This document shows, in pieces, positions 25,401-32,220 of a stretch of 64,000 nucleotides of DNA. The first letter of the stretch is position 1. Every line of letters begins with the position of its first letter. The position numbers and the translations under genes were made by a program. The notes under the pieces were generated by a model. It was not told where the DNA came from. It did no database searches and was given only the letters and a program-made list of their open reading frames with translations. Source of the stretch: Hippasteria phrygiana (Eukaryota; Echinodermata; Asteroidea; Valvatida; Goniasteridae); NCBI GenBank assembly GCA_037893225.1, contig JAZGUH010000724.1, positions 186,001 through 250,000 on the forward strand, read 5' to 3'.

Positions 25401-26855
25401 CATCAACCCTCATACCTCTTAGACAACACTATGGGAATTTTGTGTGGTAATTTTTGTTTGTCTCAGATTTTGCTCGTTCCACATGCAATTATAATTGATG
25501 TGATTGGACTTAATGAGCTTCAAATTCACAAAGTTACTTGCCGGCACAGTTACCCTAACAAAAATAAATGGGAAATCACGTGAAAAATTAAAACATCTTG
25601 ATATTTAGCCCAAAAAAATAAACGGGGGGAAAATGTGTTTGTGCAGTCAAGCATAAGATAAACTGCACAGACGGCAGCCAATGGCGTCATCCGGCCTGGT
25701 GACACTTTTTTGTTTGCGTCCACAGACGTCATTTGTACGCAAAGGGTTAAGCAACCTAGCTGATTTTAAGCACACTTTTAAAATCCGGCCAAGTACATGT
25801 ATGTTTATAATCGGTAAAGCACATATTCCCATTCCTGAATACTTTCATTTGAAAAGTTGAGAAAAAAGCTATTAATAATGCACAAATTTAATTATTTTTT
25901 CAATAATTTTACTGCATGGGATGTTTGTGAAACACACCTCTGGTCATGTCTATGGTGTACGTGCACTGTATATATCTCCGAGGACAAGAGAAGAAAGGAA
26001 ACACAAAGAAACCTTTCAGTCCTCGAACGTTGAGTCTTTTGTTGAAATCGGTCCTCGAACGTAAGGATACGTGCTTAGTCTTTGGGGGTTGGTTATATTA
26101 AAGGAACAATAGGAAACACAAAGCATTGTCCTCGGACGTATTGGGGAAGTACGACTGTGTGTGTGCATTGTGTAACAATTTTACTGCACGCACAGTAAGT
26201 ACCGCACTTTGGTGCAGCGGTGTTTACCTGAAATCTAAAACCACCTATGTGACAGACTCTCCACCAATATGAAGAGGTAAACTGTTTCAGGTATTCATGA
26301 ATAAGGAGAAATTCAAATCAAGACGAAATAAGTCCAATAATTTTAAACAAATTGTGCACTCAAAATTCATATCAGAATAATATCCTTTGTGACAAAGCAA
26401 CTTAAACAACATGACGACAAATGCACAAACCAAGTTTTAAGTTTAAGTTTTAAAAGAATTAGCATTTGCAAAACGAAAAAAAAAGCATACGTAAAAAAGA
26501 AAGAAATTCCAAACTGCACCTGAATATTTTTGGATTAAAGAAAGACTTGAATACCTGTGTTGATGAATATTTAATTGCCGTAAATGCTGTCTTTTTATAT
26601 TTAGGTACAGGTTTGCTTGCAAGCCTGAAAGAGGGAAGAAACTGTATTGCAGTGGAGGAGGATGGAGAGAAGCTTTTCCATCTTCAGGCCAGGTACAATC
26701 TGATGGCAGGAGACATGACAAGCCAAGAATCTTCCAGCAGTGAAGAGACCCAGATTGAAGAAGACAGTAACAGTGAGAGGGTTTTAGATGACATGGAGGA
26801 GGAAGTTGTGTCATTCAGTGAGATTTCTCCAGTGCTACATCTGAAGGTTCCATGA
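16408..26855 (+). CDS. ParB-like / DNA methyltransferase gene, spliced, possibly broken
   Basis: Five coding segments: 16408-16428, 17400-17653, 19754-19887, 25048-25223 and 26605-26855. Phases match across the first four (0, 2, 1). Segment 3 begins with a basic NLS-like RPKKRKQ. Segment 4 has a ParB-type pattern (ISLQNLEVGKQIRPVRDDFV ... QPLMVI). Segment 5 reads GTGLLASLKEGRNCIAVEED, the 'GxGx..A...GR..I.[IV]E.D' motif of N6-adenine/N4-cytosine methyltransferases (PF01555-like), then an acidic Ser/Glu tail and a stop. ParB plus methyltransferase architectures are known from phages, plasmids and some animal repeat-associated families; the function here is inference. Odd points: segment 4 ends in phase 0 but segment 5 needs an incoming phase of 1. 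The ParB remainder and the methyltransferase DPPY part are not visible in the 1.4 kb between them, so an exon is missing or the gene is rearranged. A Penelope-like element lies in the 19888-25047 intron. Confidence 0.55.
16656..16754. repeat. Perfect-stem palindrome (about 45-bp arms)
   Basis: GAGTAACTCCAGCTTACATG on the left and its complement on the right, with a second near-perfect segment (ATTGGGAATTCGCAT/ATGCGAATTCCCAAT) and a 7-bp loop. A foldback micro-element. Confidence 0.8.
17400..17653 (+). CDS. ParB/MTase gene, exon with unknown N-terminal region
   Basis: Acceptor TGTACCTAG before 17400 and donor AG|GTGATT after 17653, exit phase 2. About 84 codons, beginning VVFKSPADKPRILLSRQFLW and ending EIQPPSQ(R). 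Codon use and residue mix are protein-like, with a hydrophobic middle (DFIELFAV) and an acidic end. I recognise no domain. Confidence 0.6.
18432..19017. mobile_element. MITE with ATGGCCGGT termini
   Basis: The left end ATGGCCGGTCTTAAACG and the right end CGTTTAAAACCGGCCAT are inverted repeats with one mismatch, bounding 586 bp. Inside is a tandem duplication of about 38 bp (18662-18735; GGGGTTAATTCA...GCTGTACCGGCAACTTGC twice). It lies in the intron between the second and third coding segments of the ParB/methyltransferase gene. Confidence 0.65.
19754..19887 (+). CDS. ParB/MTase gene, NLS-like exon
   Basis: Acceptor TTTTCAG and donor CTAG|GTAAGT. Entry phase 2, exit phase 1. The peptide starts with a split Arg/Ser codon, then RPKKRKQ, a classical-looking monopartite nuclear localisation signal, then a Ser/Pro-rich linker ending ETDRAFL. 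A disordered linker is likely. Confidence 0.6.
20359..20836. mobile_element. MITE with TAAGCCGTGTCCGCACT termini
   Basis: Left TAAGCCGTGTCCGCACT and right AGTGCGGACAGGGCTTTA are near-perfect inverted repeats, extended inward by poly-T and GTTTTACC. About 478 bp, non-coding. Target duplication unclear (possibly TA). Confidence 0.7.
21270..21346. repeat. Short palindrome
   Basis: ATATTTGGCTATAGGGCCATCGC...GATGGCCCTAAAGCCAAATAT forms a stem of about 30 bp with a short loop. It follows a run of ACATGTACATG words at 21207-21241. Confidence 0.7.
21553..24228 (+). CDS. Penelope-like element polyprotein: RT + GIY-YIG endonuclease
   Basis: 891 codons from the first ATG (21553), uninterrupted; the frame is open a little upstream, without an ATG. 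Family signatures in order: KPADKGSAVVIMD (about 22408-22446), LPKIHK with GRPIVSG after it (22645-22698), motif A FDVSSLYTNIP with the catalytic Asp (about 22851-22883), motif B HGTAMGTRMAPS (about 23029-23064), and motif C RYIDNVFFIW (23140-23169). After a basic linker there is a Cys/His cluster (CNSRCVVCHTH, from 23815) and a GIY-YIG nuclease (VIYLISC...GIQYVGET, 23932-23985, then KKRFYGHR). This is the architecture of canonical GIY-YIG-bearing Penelope-like elements, which prime at chromosomal breaks. Odd: motif C has Asn in place of the second Asp. A splice-acceptor-like CCACAG lies just before the ATG. Confidence 0.93.
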   Translation: MDNSVCTFQQLRKAREKALRYSYHQDNYNFFSLSRFIPTGLQLSTSPCLGTLSPPLQRRWNQILHGTSIKLINVLSQQCQTTLQNLHQNIAHLDSELRSSCSDTRYSKFHDEIDKSVSNLDSVLLNRRNKKIGGLLTKQHQRRQRRFRRPRPQSTPPPPSNTVVNLSSSSISDAEHKLLSKGLNFCPTPHTVNQVELSQDLTEYYRRIRLREFFLDSDRCDPEPFRVKSTWVPPKNRVPALETYVPVVSSQVTNPDNFVHRTHDNLRREERLALNALRSRTDIIIKPADKGSAVVIMDRHQYIDEAHRQLNNHTNYICLDSDPTGTFSQEIQQVLDDMRSRDQLSKKAHKFLSPSDCRTARFYLLPKIHKAGNPGRPIVSGNGSPTERISLFIDSFLKPLVPQMPSYIHDTPDFLRKLDGIKNKIPSTAIIGTFDVSSLYTNIPHEEGIRACSSSLAKAGHTTPPISDIGTLMRLVLTKNNFSFLGKHYLQVHGTAMGTRMAPSFACLFMGDLEERMLALAPCRPWVWWRYIDNVFFIWTSDQDSLETFINHINSFHRTIKFTSEYSVHQTNFLDVTIRKEDNSVTTDLYSKPTDTHQYLHSSSCHPRHCKTGIAFSQALRLRRICSNNSDFSHHVQVLKNNLVARGHSSRQVQRAIARAKSITRDFALKKKTPSTNADPKIPLVTTFHPSLPPLRKITNDNHHILHTSDRLARAAPDNPILAYRRPRNLRDLIVRAEVPTLAASPPIQHGTFKCNSRCVVCHTHMQESDSFSGHSSGTTHRTNGNITCNTSNVIYLISCRVCGIQYVGETKNTLKKRFYGHRSTVNTKKIDTPVGHHFNLPNHSISDMILQGIESLFHRKDSVRLSREKVWMKRLRTIQPHGLNIQEGND
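24539..24571 (+). ncRNA. Degenerate hammerhead-ribozyme-like motif in the 3' region
   Basis: A 6-bp stem GAACTT-GCTT-AAGTTC (24548-24563) is preceded by TTTGAGAAA and followed immediately by GAAACGTC. The hammerhead core is CUGANGA - stem II - GAAA, and Penelope-like elements are known to carry minimal hammerheads. Here C3 and G8 of CUGANGA appear substituted, so self-cleavage is unlikely. It may be a relic or a retained structural motif. Confidence 0.45.
25048..25223 (+). CDS. ParB/MTase gene, ParB-like exon
   Basis: Acceptor CACTTACAG, donor AAT|GTAAGT, entry phase 1, exit phase 0. The peptide has the ParB/sulfiredoxin-type start: a short beta strand (VKISLQNLEVG), the Arg pair IRPVR, a helix (DDFVASLQQRM) and QPLMVI. 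The frame stays open past the donor as LLYEVVIG to a TGA at 25275-25277. YEVxxG resembles the next ParB motif, so the true exon may have run further before decay. A truncated second copy of this acceptor is at 24701-24715. Confidence 0.55.
25663..25750 (-). mobile_element. Fragment of TTAA MITE family B
   Basis: CTGCACAGACGGCAGCCAATGG...TTGTACGCAAAGGGTTAAG matches the right-hand end of family B (as in 50500-50592). The left half seems to be represented by 25636-25662 (GTGTTTGTGCAGTCAAGC). Confidence 0.65.
26605..26855 (+). CDS. ParB/MTase gene, terminal methyltransferase exon
   Basis: Acceptor TATATTTAG before 26605; an alternative AG at 26609-26610 is in the same phase. Entry requires one base from the previous exon, completing a Gly. 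The peptide reads GTGLLASLKEGRNCIAVEED, then LFHLQARYNLM, then a Ser/Glu/Asp-rich tail to TGA at 26853-26855. The glycine motif plus the acidic residue about 20 positions later matches the SAM-binding strand-turn of N6/N4 DNA methylases, which in one circular permutation lies C-terminal. The catalytic [DNS]PP[YFW] motif is not here. No clear polyadenylation signal follows. Confidence 0.6.
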
Positions 26856-28127
26856 AATGAGTTTTTGTACTGTACAAAATAGCTTTAAGTTATTTTTCCA
26901 AGTGTCTTTGAACTAGGCCGTTTGTATGAAATTCGGTATTGCACTTTTGGCCTTCACTGACATTTTTATAAACACTGGATACTCAGGGTTTTCCCAACTG
27001 TTCATGGGAAAACAAAATCATAACCTACTCTGGAGGGACTTAAACCCACGACCTGTTCAATAGTCTTTCTTGAGATCTGTTCACGAGAAAATTCAATACT
27101 CGGTTATTCATGTGATAAAAAGTTGCAACTACCCGACTAATATTACAATTAATTATTTACTTACTGGAGCATTACAGTGATACAGCTTGGCTAATCCATA
27201 CTTAGAAAACATTTTGGAAAATGCCATGACCATAAATTTCTTGTCCGTGGAGTTTTGATTAGTTTTTGCAGAGCAATCGTCTTTGATGAAATGTTCATTC
27301 AATTTGATTCACAAACGTGGAAAATACTTAGACCACCATCTGAAGAAGCATGACAAATCATGTCGTCATGATGACATCAGGTGTCATGTGACATGCCCAT
27401 ACAGATGCATATTTTGCAGGTAGATATATTCTGAAGCGCTCCAATTGAAACTTTACATGTACCCGTACCCATGTGTGTTATGCATACATGTGAAAATTGA
27501 GGTGATGTCGTCTCCCTGGGCCTTTGGTACAATGTCAAAGTCCAGCAACAAGTTGCTAATGTTTGGTAACAAACATGCCAAAATTTAACAAAACCTGCTG
27601 TTGGAGTTTGATGGGTTTGAGGTAGTTAGGGTTAAGTTAAGCACTTATTACAAGGAAAATAAGTATTATTATGGATTCAGATATTCATAATGGCTTTAAA
27701 TTGACAACAAATTAGGGGCAGGGTTTTAAGGCACCAAATGCATTTCGACACCATTTTGTTCAAATTGTGTACAATGTAGTTATGACCTGTATAACTACAG
27801 TGTCAAGAAATCGTGCAATTTACTTATACATGTATAACTTCATGCCAATATTTCTGAGATCCGATTAGGTTAAAACTTCAATACCATACAAGGAGGAGCA
27901 ATATCGCAATACATCAGACTTGTATTCGAGTCGACCAAACATAGTCTGAGTCCGAGTCCCGAGTCATGCAGGTTGAGTCATGAGTCACAAAGGTCAAGTC
28001 CGAGTTGCAAGTCACCTTTAATATATAAGTAAATATTAAGGTACATGTACTGCTAAAACCTCACATTGTAAATGTTTCATCTTTTACACTTTTTCTCTAA
28101 TTTAATGAACCGGAAATACACGATTTA
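26856..28127. other. Spacer downstream of the methyltransferase exon
   Basis: No exon or repeat border recognised. It contains imperfect ACATG-rich words and GAGTCCGAGTC words at about 27930-28015. It is the only sizeable unique stretch before the right subterminal array. Confidence 0.4.
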
Positions 28128-29138
28128 AAGACTGGTACGCGGGGCGCCAATTGGCGTACCCTAGTAGGATACTGTATATAATTTCATTTAACAGGCTGTC
28201 AAGACTGGTACAGGGCGCCAATTGGCGTACCCTAGTAGGATACTGTATATAACATAATGTAACATGCCGTGTCAAGACTGGTACGGGGCGCCAATTGGCG
28301 TACCCTAGTAGGATACTGTATATAATTTCATTTAACAGGCTGTGTCAAGACTAGTACGGAGCGCCAATTGGCGTACCCTAGTAGGATCCTGTATATAACA
28401 TAATGTAACATATTGTGTCAAGACTGGTACGGGGCGCCAATTGGCGTACCCTAGTAGGATCCTGTATATAACATAATGCAACAGGCTGTGTCAAGACTGG
28501 TACGGGGCGCCAATTGGCGTACCCTAGTAGGATCCTGTATATAACATAATGCAACATGCTGTGTCAAGACTGGTACGGGGCGCCAATTGGCGTACCCTAG
28601 TAGGATCCTGTATATAACATAATGCAACAGGCTGCATGTGTCAAGACTGGTACGGGGCGCCAATTGGCGTACCCTAGTAGGATACTGTATATAACATAAT
28701 GCAACAGGCTGCATGTGTCAAGACTGGTACGGGGCGCCAATTGGCGTACCCTAGTAGGATCCTGTATATAACATAATGCAACAGGCTGTGTGAAGACTGG
28801 TACGGGGCGCCAATTGGCGTACCCTAGTAGGATCCTGTATATAACATAATGTAACATGCTGTGTCAAGACTGGTACGGGGCGCCAATTGGCGTACCCTAG
28901 TAGGATCCTGTATATAACATAATGCAACAGGCTGTGTCAAGACTGGTACGGGGCGCCAATTGGCGTACCCTAGTAGGATACTGTATATAACATAATGTAA
29001 CATGCCGTGTCAAGACTGGTACGGGGTGCCAATTGGCGTACCCTAGTAGGATCCTGTATATAACATAATGTAACATGCCGTGTCGAGACTGGTACGGGGC
29101 GCCAATTGGCGTACCTTAATAGGATACTAGTGTATAAC
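28128..29138 (-). repeat. 73-bp subterminal satellite, right array (about 13-14 copies)
   Basis: The same monomer as 1482-3855 in reverse orientation (GGGGCGCCAATTGGCGTACCCTAGTAGGATCCTG). The same two variants occur (GGATCCTG...ATAATGCAAC and GGATACTG...AATTTCATTTAAC). The last unit at the outer side is degenerate (CGTACCTTAATAGG), mirroring the left array. Frames across it are artefacts. Confidence 0.95.
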
Positions 29139-29552
29139 ATTGGTCAAGGTTAACCAGTTTATCAATTCAAATATTGTTTTTTGTTTCTTTGCCCATATGA
29201 ATTATAATTAAAAAAATTAACGTGTCTTGATTCAAAGAAATTGTCTGTCTGTTGCCTTTTCTCATTGCTGTTGGTGAAAAAATTGTTTTTGTGGTTTAGC
29301 TTTTGTTGTTTTATAAATATTGTTTTTTTGTGTGATATAGTTAACAATGAATGGTTTTACTTCTGAAAGTACCTTTTAACCCTTTATATTAAAAGATACA
29401 AAAGTAATTTGCGAAAAAATGATTTTTTTTGCTGAAATTTTTACATCTCTTCACTTCCAATAGAGAACATGGAAAAGTTTCAAATTAACATAAATAAATC
29501 CAAGTGTTGGAATATTTCTTCCATTTTATACAAAAAAAATCCAAAATTTTGA
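29139..29552. other. Right subterminal AT-rich spacer
   Basis: Poly-A/T-rich DNA with no coding exon, the positional counterpart of 920-1481 but not similar in sequence. Confidence 0.6.
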
Positions 29553-29586
29553 TTTCCAATTTTACCAAAATATTTCCAAACTCGTT
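29553..29586 (-). repeat. Right terminal inverted repeat of the giant element
   Basis: The reverse complement begins AACGAGTTTGG and matches 886-919 at 30 of 34 positions. It is followed at once by TACT (29587-29590), the second copy of the target duplication, and then by satellite A continuing in phase. Confidence 0.85.
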
Positions 29587-31275
29587 TACTTTTCTGCGGG
29601 CAATATGGCGCCTGACGTCATCCTCTTAACACAGAACTTTGAACAATCATTTTGACCAGAACGCAATGTTCCCACATGTACAAAGTATCATTTCCCAGGT
29701 TTATATGGTTTTCAGAGCTGTAACAAATATTTTATATCAACCTCCGGCTCACTATTTGGACGCGAAAAAATTGAAAAACGGAGCGCCAGTTGTACTTTTC
29801 GGCCGGCAATATATATCACGTGCCTCTTAACACAGAAGTGTGAACAATCATTTTGACCAGAACGCAATGTTCCCACATGTACAAAGTATCATTTTCCAGG
29901 TTTATATGGTTTTCAGAGCTGTAACAAATATTTTACATCAACCTCCGGCTCACTATTTGGACGCGAAAATAATGCAAAACGGAGCGTCAAAAAACTGATG
30001 TACTTTTTGTACCGTACTTTTCGGCGGGCAATATTAGCGCCTGATTTCCTCCTAACACAGAACTGTGAACAATAATTTTGACCAGAACGCAATGTTCCCA
30101 CATGTACAAAGTATCATTTCCCAGGTTTATATGGTTTTTAGAGTTGTAACAAATATTTTATATCAACCTCCGGCTCACTATTTGGACGCGAAAATAATGC
30201 AAAACGGAGCGTCAGATGTACTTTTTGTACTTTTCTGCGGGCAATATGGCGCCTGACGTCATCCTCTTAACACAGAACTTTGAACAATCATTTTGACCAG
30301 AACGCAATGTTCCCACATGTACAAAGTATCATTTCCCAGGTTTATATGATTTTTAGAGTTGTAACAAATATTTTATATCAACCTCCGGCTCACTATTTGG
30401 ACGCGAAAATAATGCAAAACGGAGCGTCAGATGTACTTTTTGTACTTTTCTGCGGGCAATATGGCGCCTGACGTCATCCTCTTAACACAGAACTTTGAAC
30501 AATCATTTTGACCAGAACGCAATGTTCCCACATGTACAAAGTATCATTTCCCAGGTTTATATGGTTTTCAGAGCTGTAACAAATATTTTATATCAACCTC
30601 CGGCTCACTATTTGGACGCGAAAAAATTGAAAAACGGAGCGCCAGTTGTACTTTTCGGCCGGCAATATATATCACGTGCCTCTTAACACAGAAGTGTGAA
30701 CAATCATTTTGACCAGAACGCAATGTTCCCACATGTACAAAGTATCATTTTCCAGGTTTATATGGTTTTCAGAGCTGTAACAAATATTTTACATCAACCT
30801 CCGGCTCACTATTTGGACGCGAAAATAATGCAAAACGGAGCGTCAAAAAACTGATGTACTTTTTGGACCGTACTTTTCGGCGGGCAATATTAGCGCCTGA
30901 TTTCCTCCTAACACAGAACTGTGAACAATAATTTTGACCAGAACGCAATGTTCACATATGTACAAAGTATCATTTCCCAGGTTTATATGGTTTTTAGAGT
31001 TGTAACAAATATTTTATATCAACCTCCGGCTCACTATTTGGACGCGAAATATATGCAAAACGGAGCGTCAGATACTGTTTGTACTTTTCTGCGGACAATA
31101 TTCGCGCGTGGTTTCTTCCTAACACAGAACTGTGAACAATCATTTTGACCAGAACGCAATGTTCTCACATGTACAAAATATTATTTTCCAGGTTTATATC
31201 TTTTTCAGAGCTCTACCAAATATTTTATATCAACCTCCGTCTCACCAAATGGAGCGTCAGTTGTACTTTTTCTCA
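29587..31275 (+). repeat. Satellite A array, right part, with an 856-bp higher-order period
   Basis: About eight monomers of 190-240 bp. Position 29587 corresponds to 30443 and the order of variants repeats with an offset of 856 bp, so the array has a four-monomer higher-order unit. The last monomer fades at about 31240-31275 (CCTCCGTCTCACC). Frames of 62-75 codons recur because the repeat is near-identical. Confidence 0.9.
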
Positions 31276-32175
31276 CAATTTTATGATGCACCAGTGTACC
31301 GGTAACTTTTTCTTCTTCAAAATTGTGATTGCCATTGTTCCAAGTAAAATACGTTTCACAATAATTGTTTCCTATAATAACGGTCGTTCCACGGTAGCAT
31401 TTTATGAGCGGCATAAAACCAGAGGTGTATACACAAACTGGTTTCATTAGCTTTGTGATGTCATATAAGCCCCTCCGTAGTAAATAGAATAGCCAAAACT
31501 AGTCATGCGAGGGCGCACTACTATACGAACATCGGCCGTGCGCGCGTGAAGCAGTGCCGTACGTACGTATATTGTACGTACGATATAACATTAAATCGGT
31601 GAAACCCGGAGGTCGAGGAATGACAACTTTGAAATGGCAGATAAATAGTCATTTTTATTTTTTTGGGGGTAGAAAGTACGGAAGTATAATATTATTAACA
31701 GGTAACCATTTCTAAGACTTGAAAACGTCGTATAAATCGTGTATAAAGCTACCTCCGGCTAGCTCCGGCTAGCTCCGACCACCTCCGACTTTTACCAACA
31801 CCCGATATGATGAGAGATGGAGCATGGAGGTTGGACGCCCTCCTCGGTCCTCTGTCCGCAACGTGCAGTTCAGGGATGGGAGTCAACTTGGGCTAGCCTA
31901 GTACAAGTCTATTTATTAAAAGGCCAAATCTGACGATGGCAATCAACCAATCACAACAGCTGTCTTATAACTTATGGTTGACCAAGTTTGACCTGTAAAC
32001 AGATTAGATAAAATACTTTGACCTACTTCGACACATATAAGTTTATTCATGGTCAAAGTTCACCAAATTATCCACCGTCGTCGCGTCGATCACGATTTTG
32101 TTGGTTATCGCGGAAGTTACGTGGCTCCATCTCTGATAACCGTAACATTGGAGGGCTGATTTTGGAGTTTACACC
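31276..32175 (+). promoter_or_regulatory. Upstream region and 5' UTR of the ALDH1L2-like gene
   Basis: From about 31480 the DNA becomes CpG-containing and leads to the ATG at 32176. Several TTTGACC/TGACCT half-sites (31982, 31990, 32020) resemble nuclear-receptor half-sites; this is only a motif observation. The last 100 bp before the ATG (CCGTCGTCGCGTCGATCACG and onward) look like a GC-richer 5' UTR. No clear TATA box is placed. Confidence 0.4.
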
Positions 32176-32220
32176 ATGCTTGCAGCCTCTAGATTTGTCA
32201 GGCGTTTCTCCACGTCGCAG
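32176..32220 (+). CDS. ALDH1L2: ALDH1L2-like exon 1, mitochondrial presequence
   Basis: ATG then [15 protein letters not shown] and donor CAG|GTAAGT in phase 0. Arg-rich, Ser-rich, no acidic residue, with R-R-F-S near the end: a typical matrix-targeting presequence that parallels the RRFST presequence known in vertebrate ALDH1L2. The next exon opens in phase 0 ([12 protein letters not shown]). The link spans a 15-kb intron and needs transcript proof. Confidence 0.65.

Larger units (their letters stand above)
21423..25662 (+). repeat. Tandem duplication around the ParB exon, broken by the Penelope-like element
   Basis: Matching pairs: 21423-21473 with 24888-24938, 24601-24715 with 24939-25053, and 24713-24892 with 25483-25662 (a single G/A difference seen). 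Thus a segment of about 775 bp (24888-25662) was tandemly duplicated. The joint shows ATAAA shared by both ends. In the upstream copy about 430 bp, from the start of the ParB exon to 25485, was deleted at a shared ATG. The Penelope-like element interrupts the upstream copy at AAAGATT. Near identity implies recent events. Confidence 0.85.
886..29586. mobile_element. Giant 28.7-kb terminal-inverted-repeat element
   Basis: A 28,701-bp block inserted cleanly in satellite A. Seen directly: (i) the flanks carry TACT on both sides (882-885 and 29587-29590), and the uninterrupted monomer at 30443-30446 has a single TACT. (ii) The first and last 34 bp are inverted repeats with four mismatches, sharing the core GTTTGGAAATATTTT. 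(iii) Inboard of each end lies an array of the same 73-bp repeat in opposite orientation. (iv) The satellite monomers on the two sides join into the same higher-order unit found downstream. A 4-bp duplication occurs in superfamilies such as Sola, Ginger, Academ and Chapaev, but the AAC terminus fits none clearly and I recognise no transposase. It could be one giant element with cargo, or a foldback element that grew by later insertions. Cargo includes the ParB/methyltransferase gene, a minus-strand exon, a 187-bp satellite and a nested Penelope-like element. Confidence 0.8.

Noticed and set aside
886..29586. Maverick/Polinton as identity of the giant element
   Set aside because: Polintons make 6-bp duplications and carry protein-primed polymerase, integrase and capsid genes; none of these is seen and the duplication is 4 bp.
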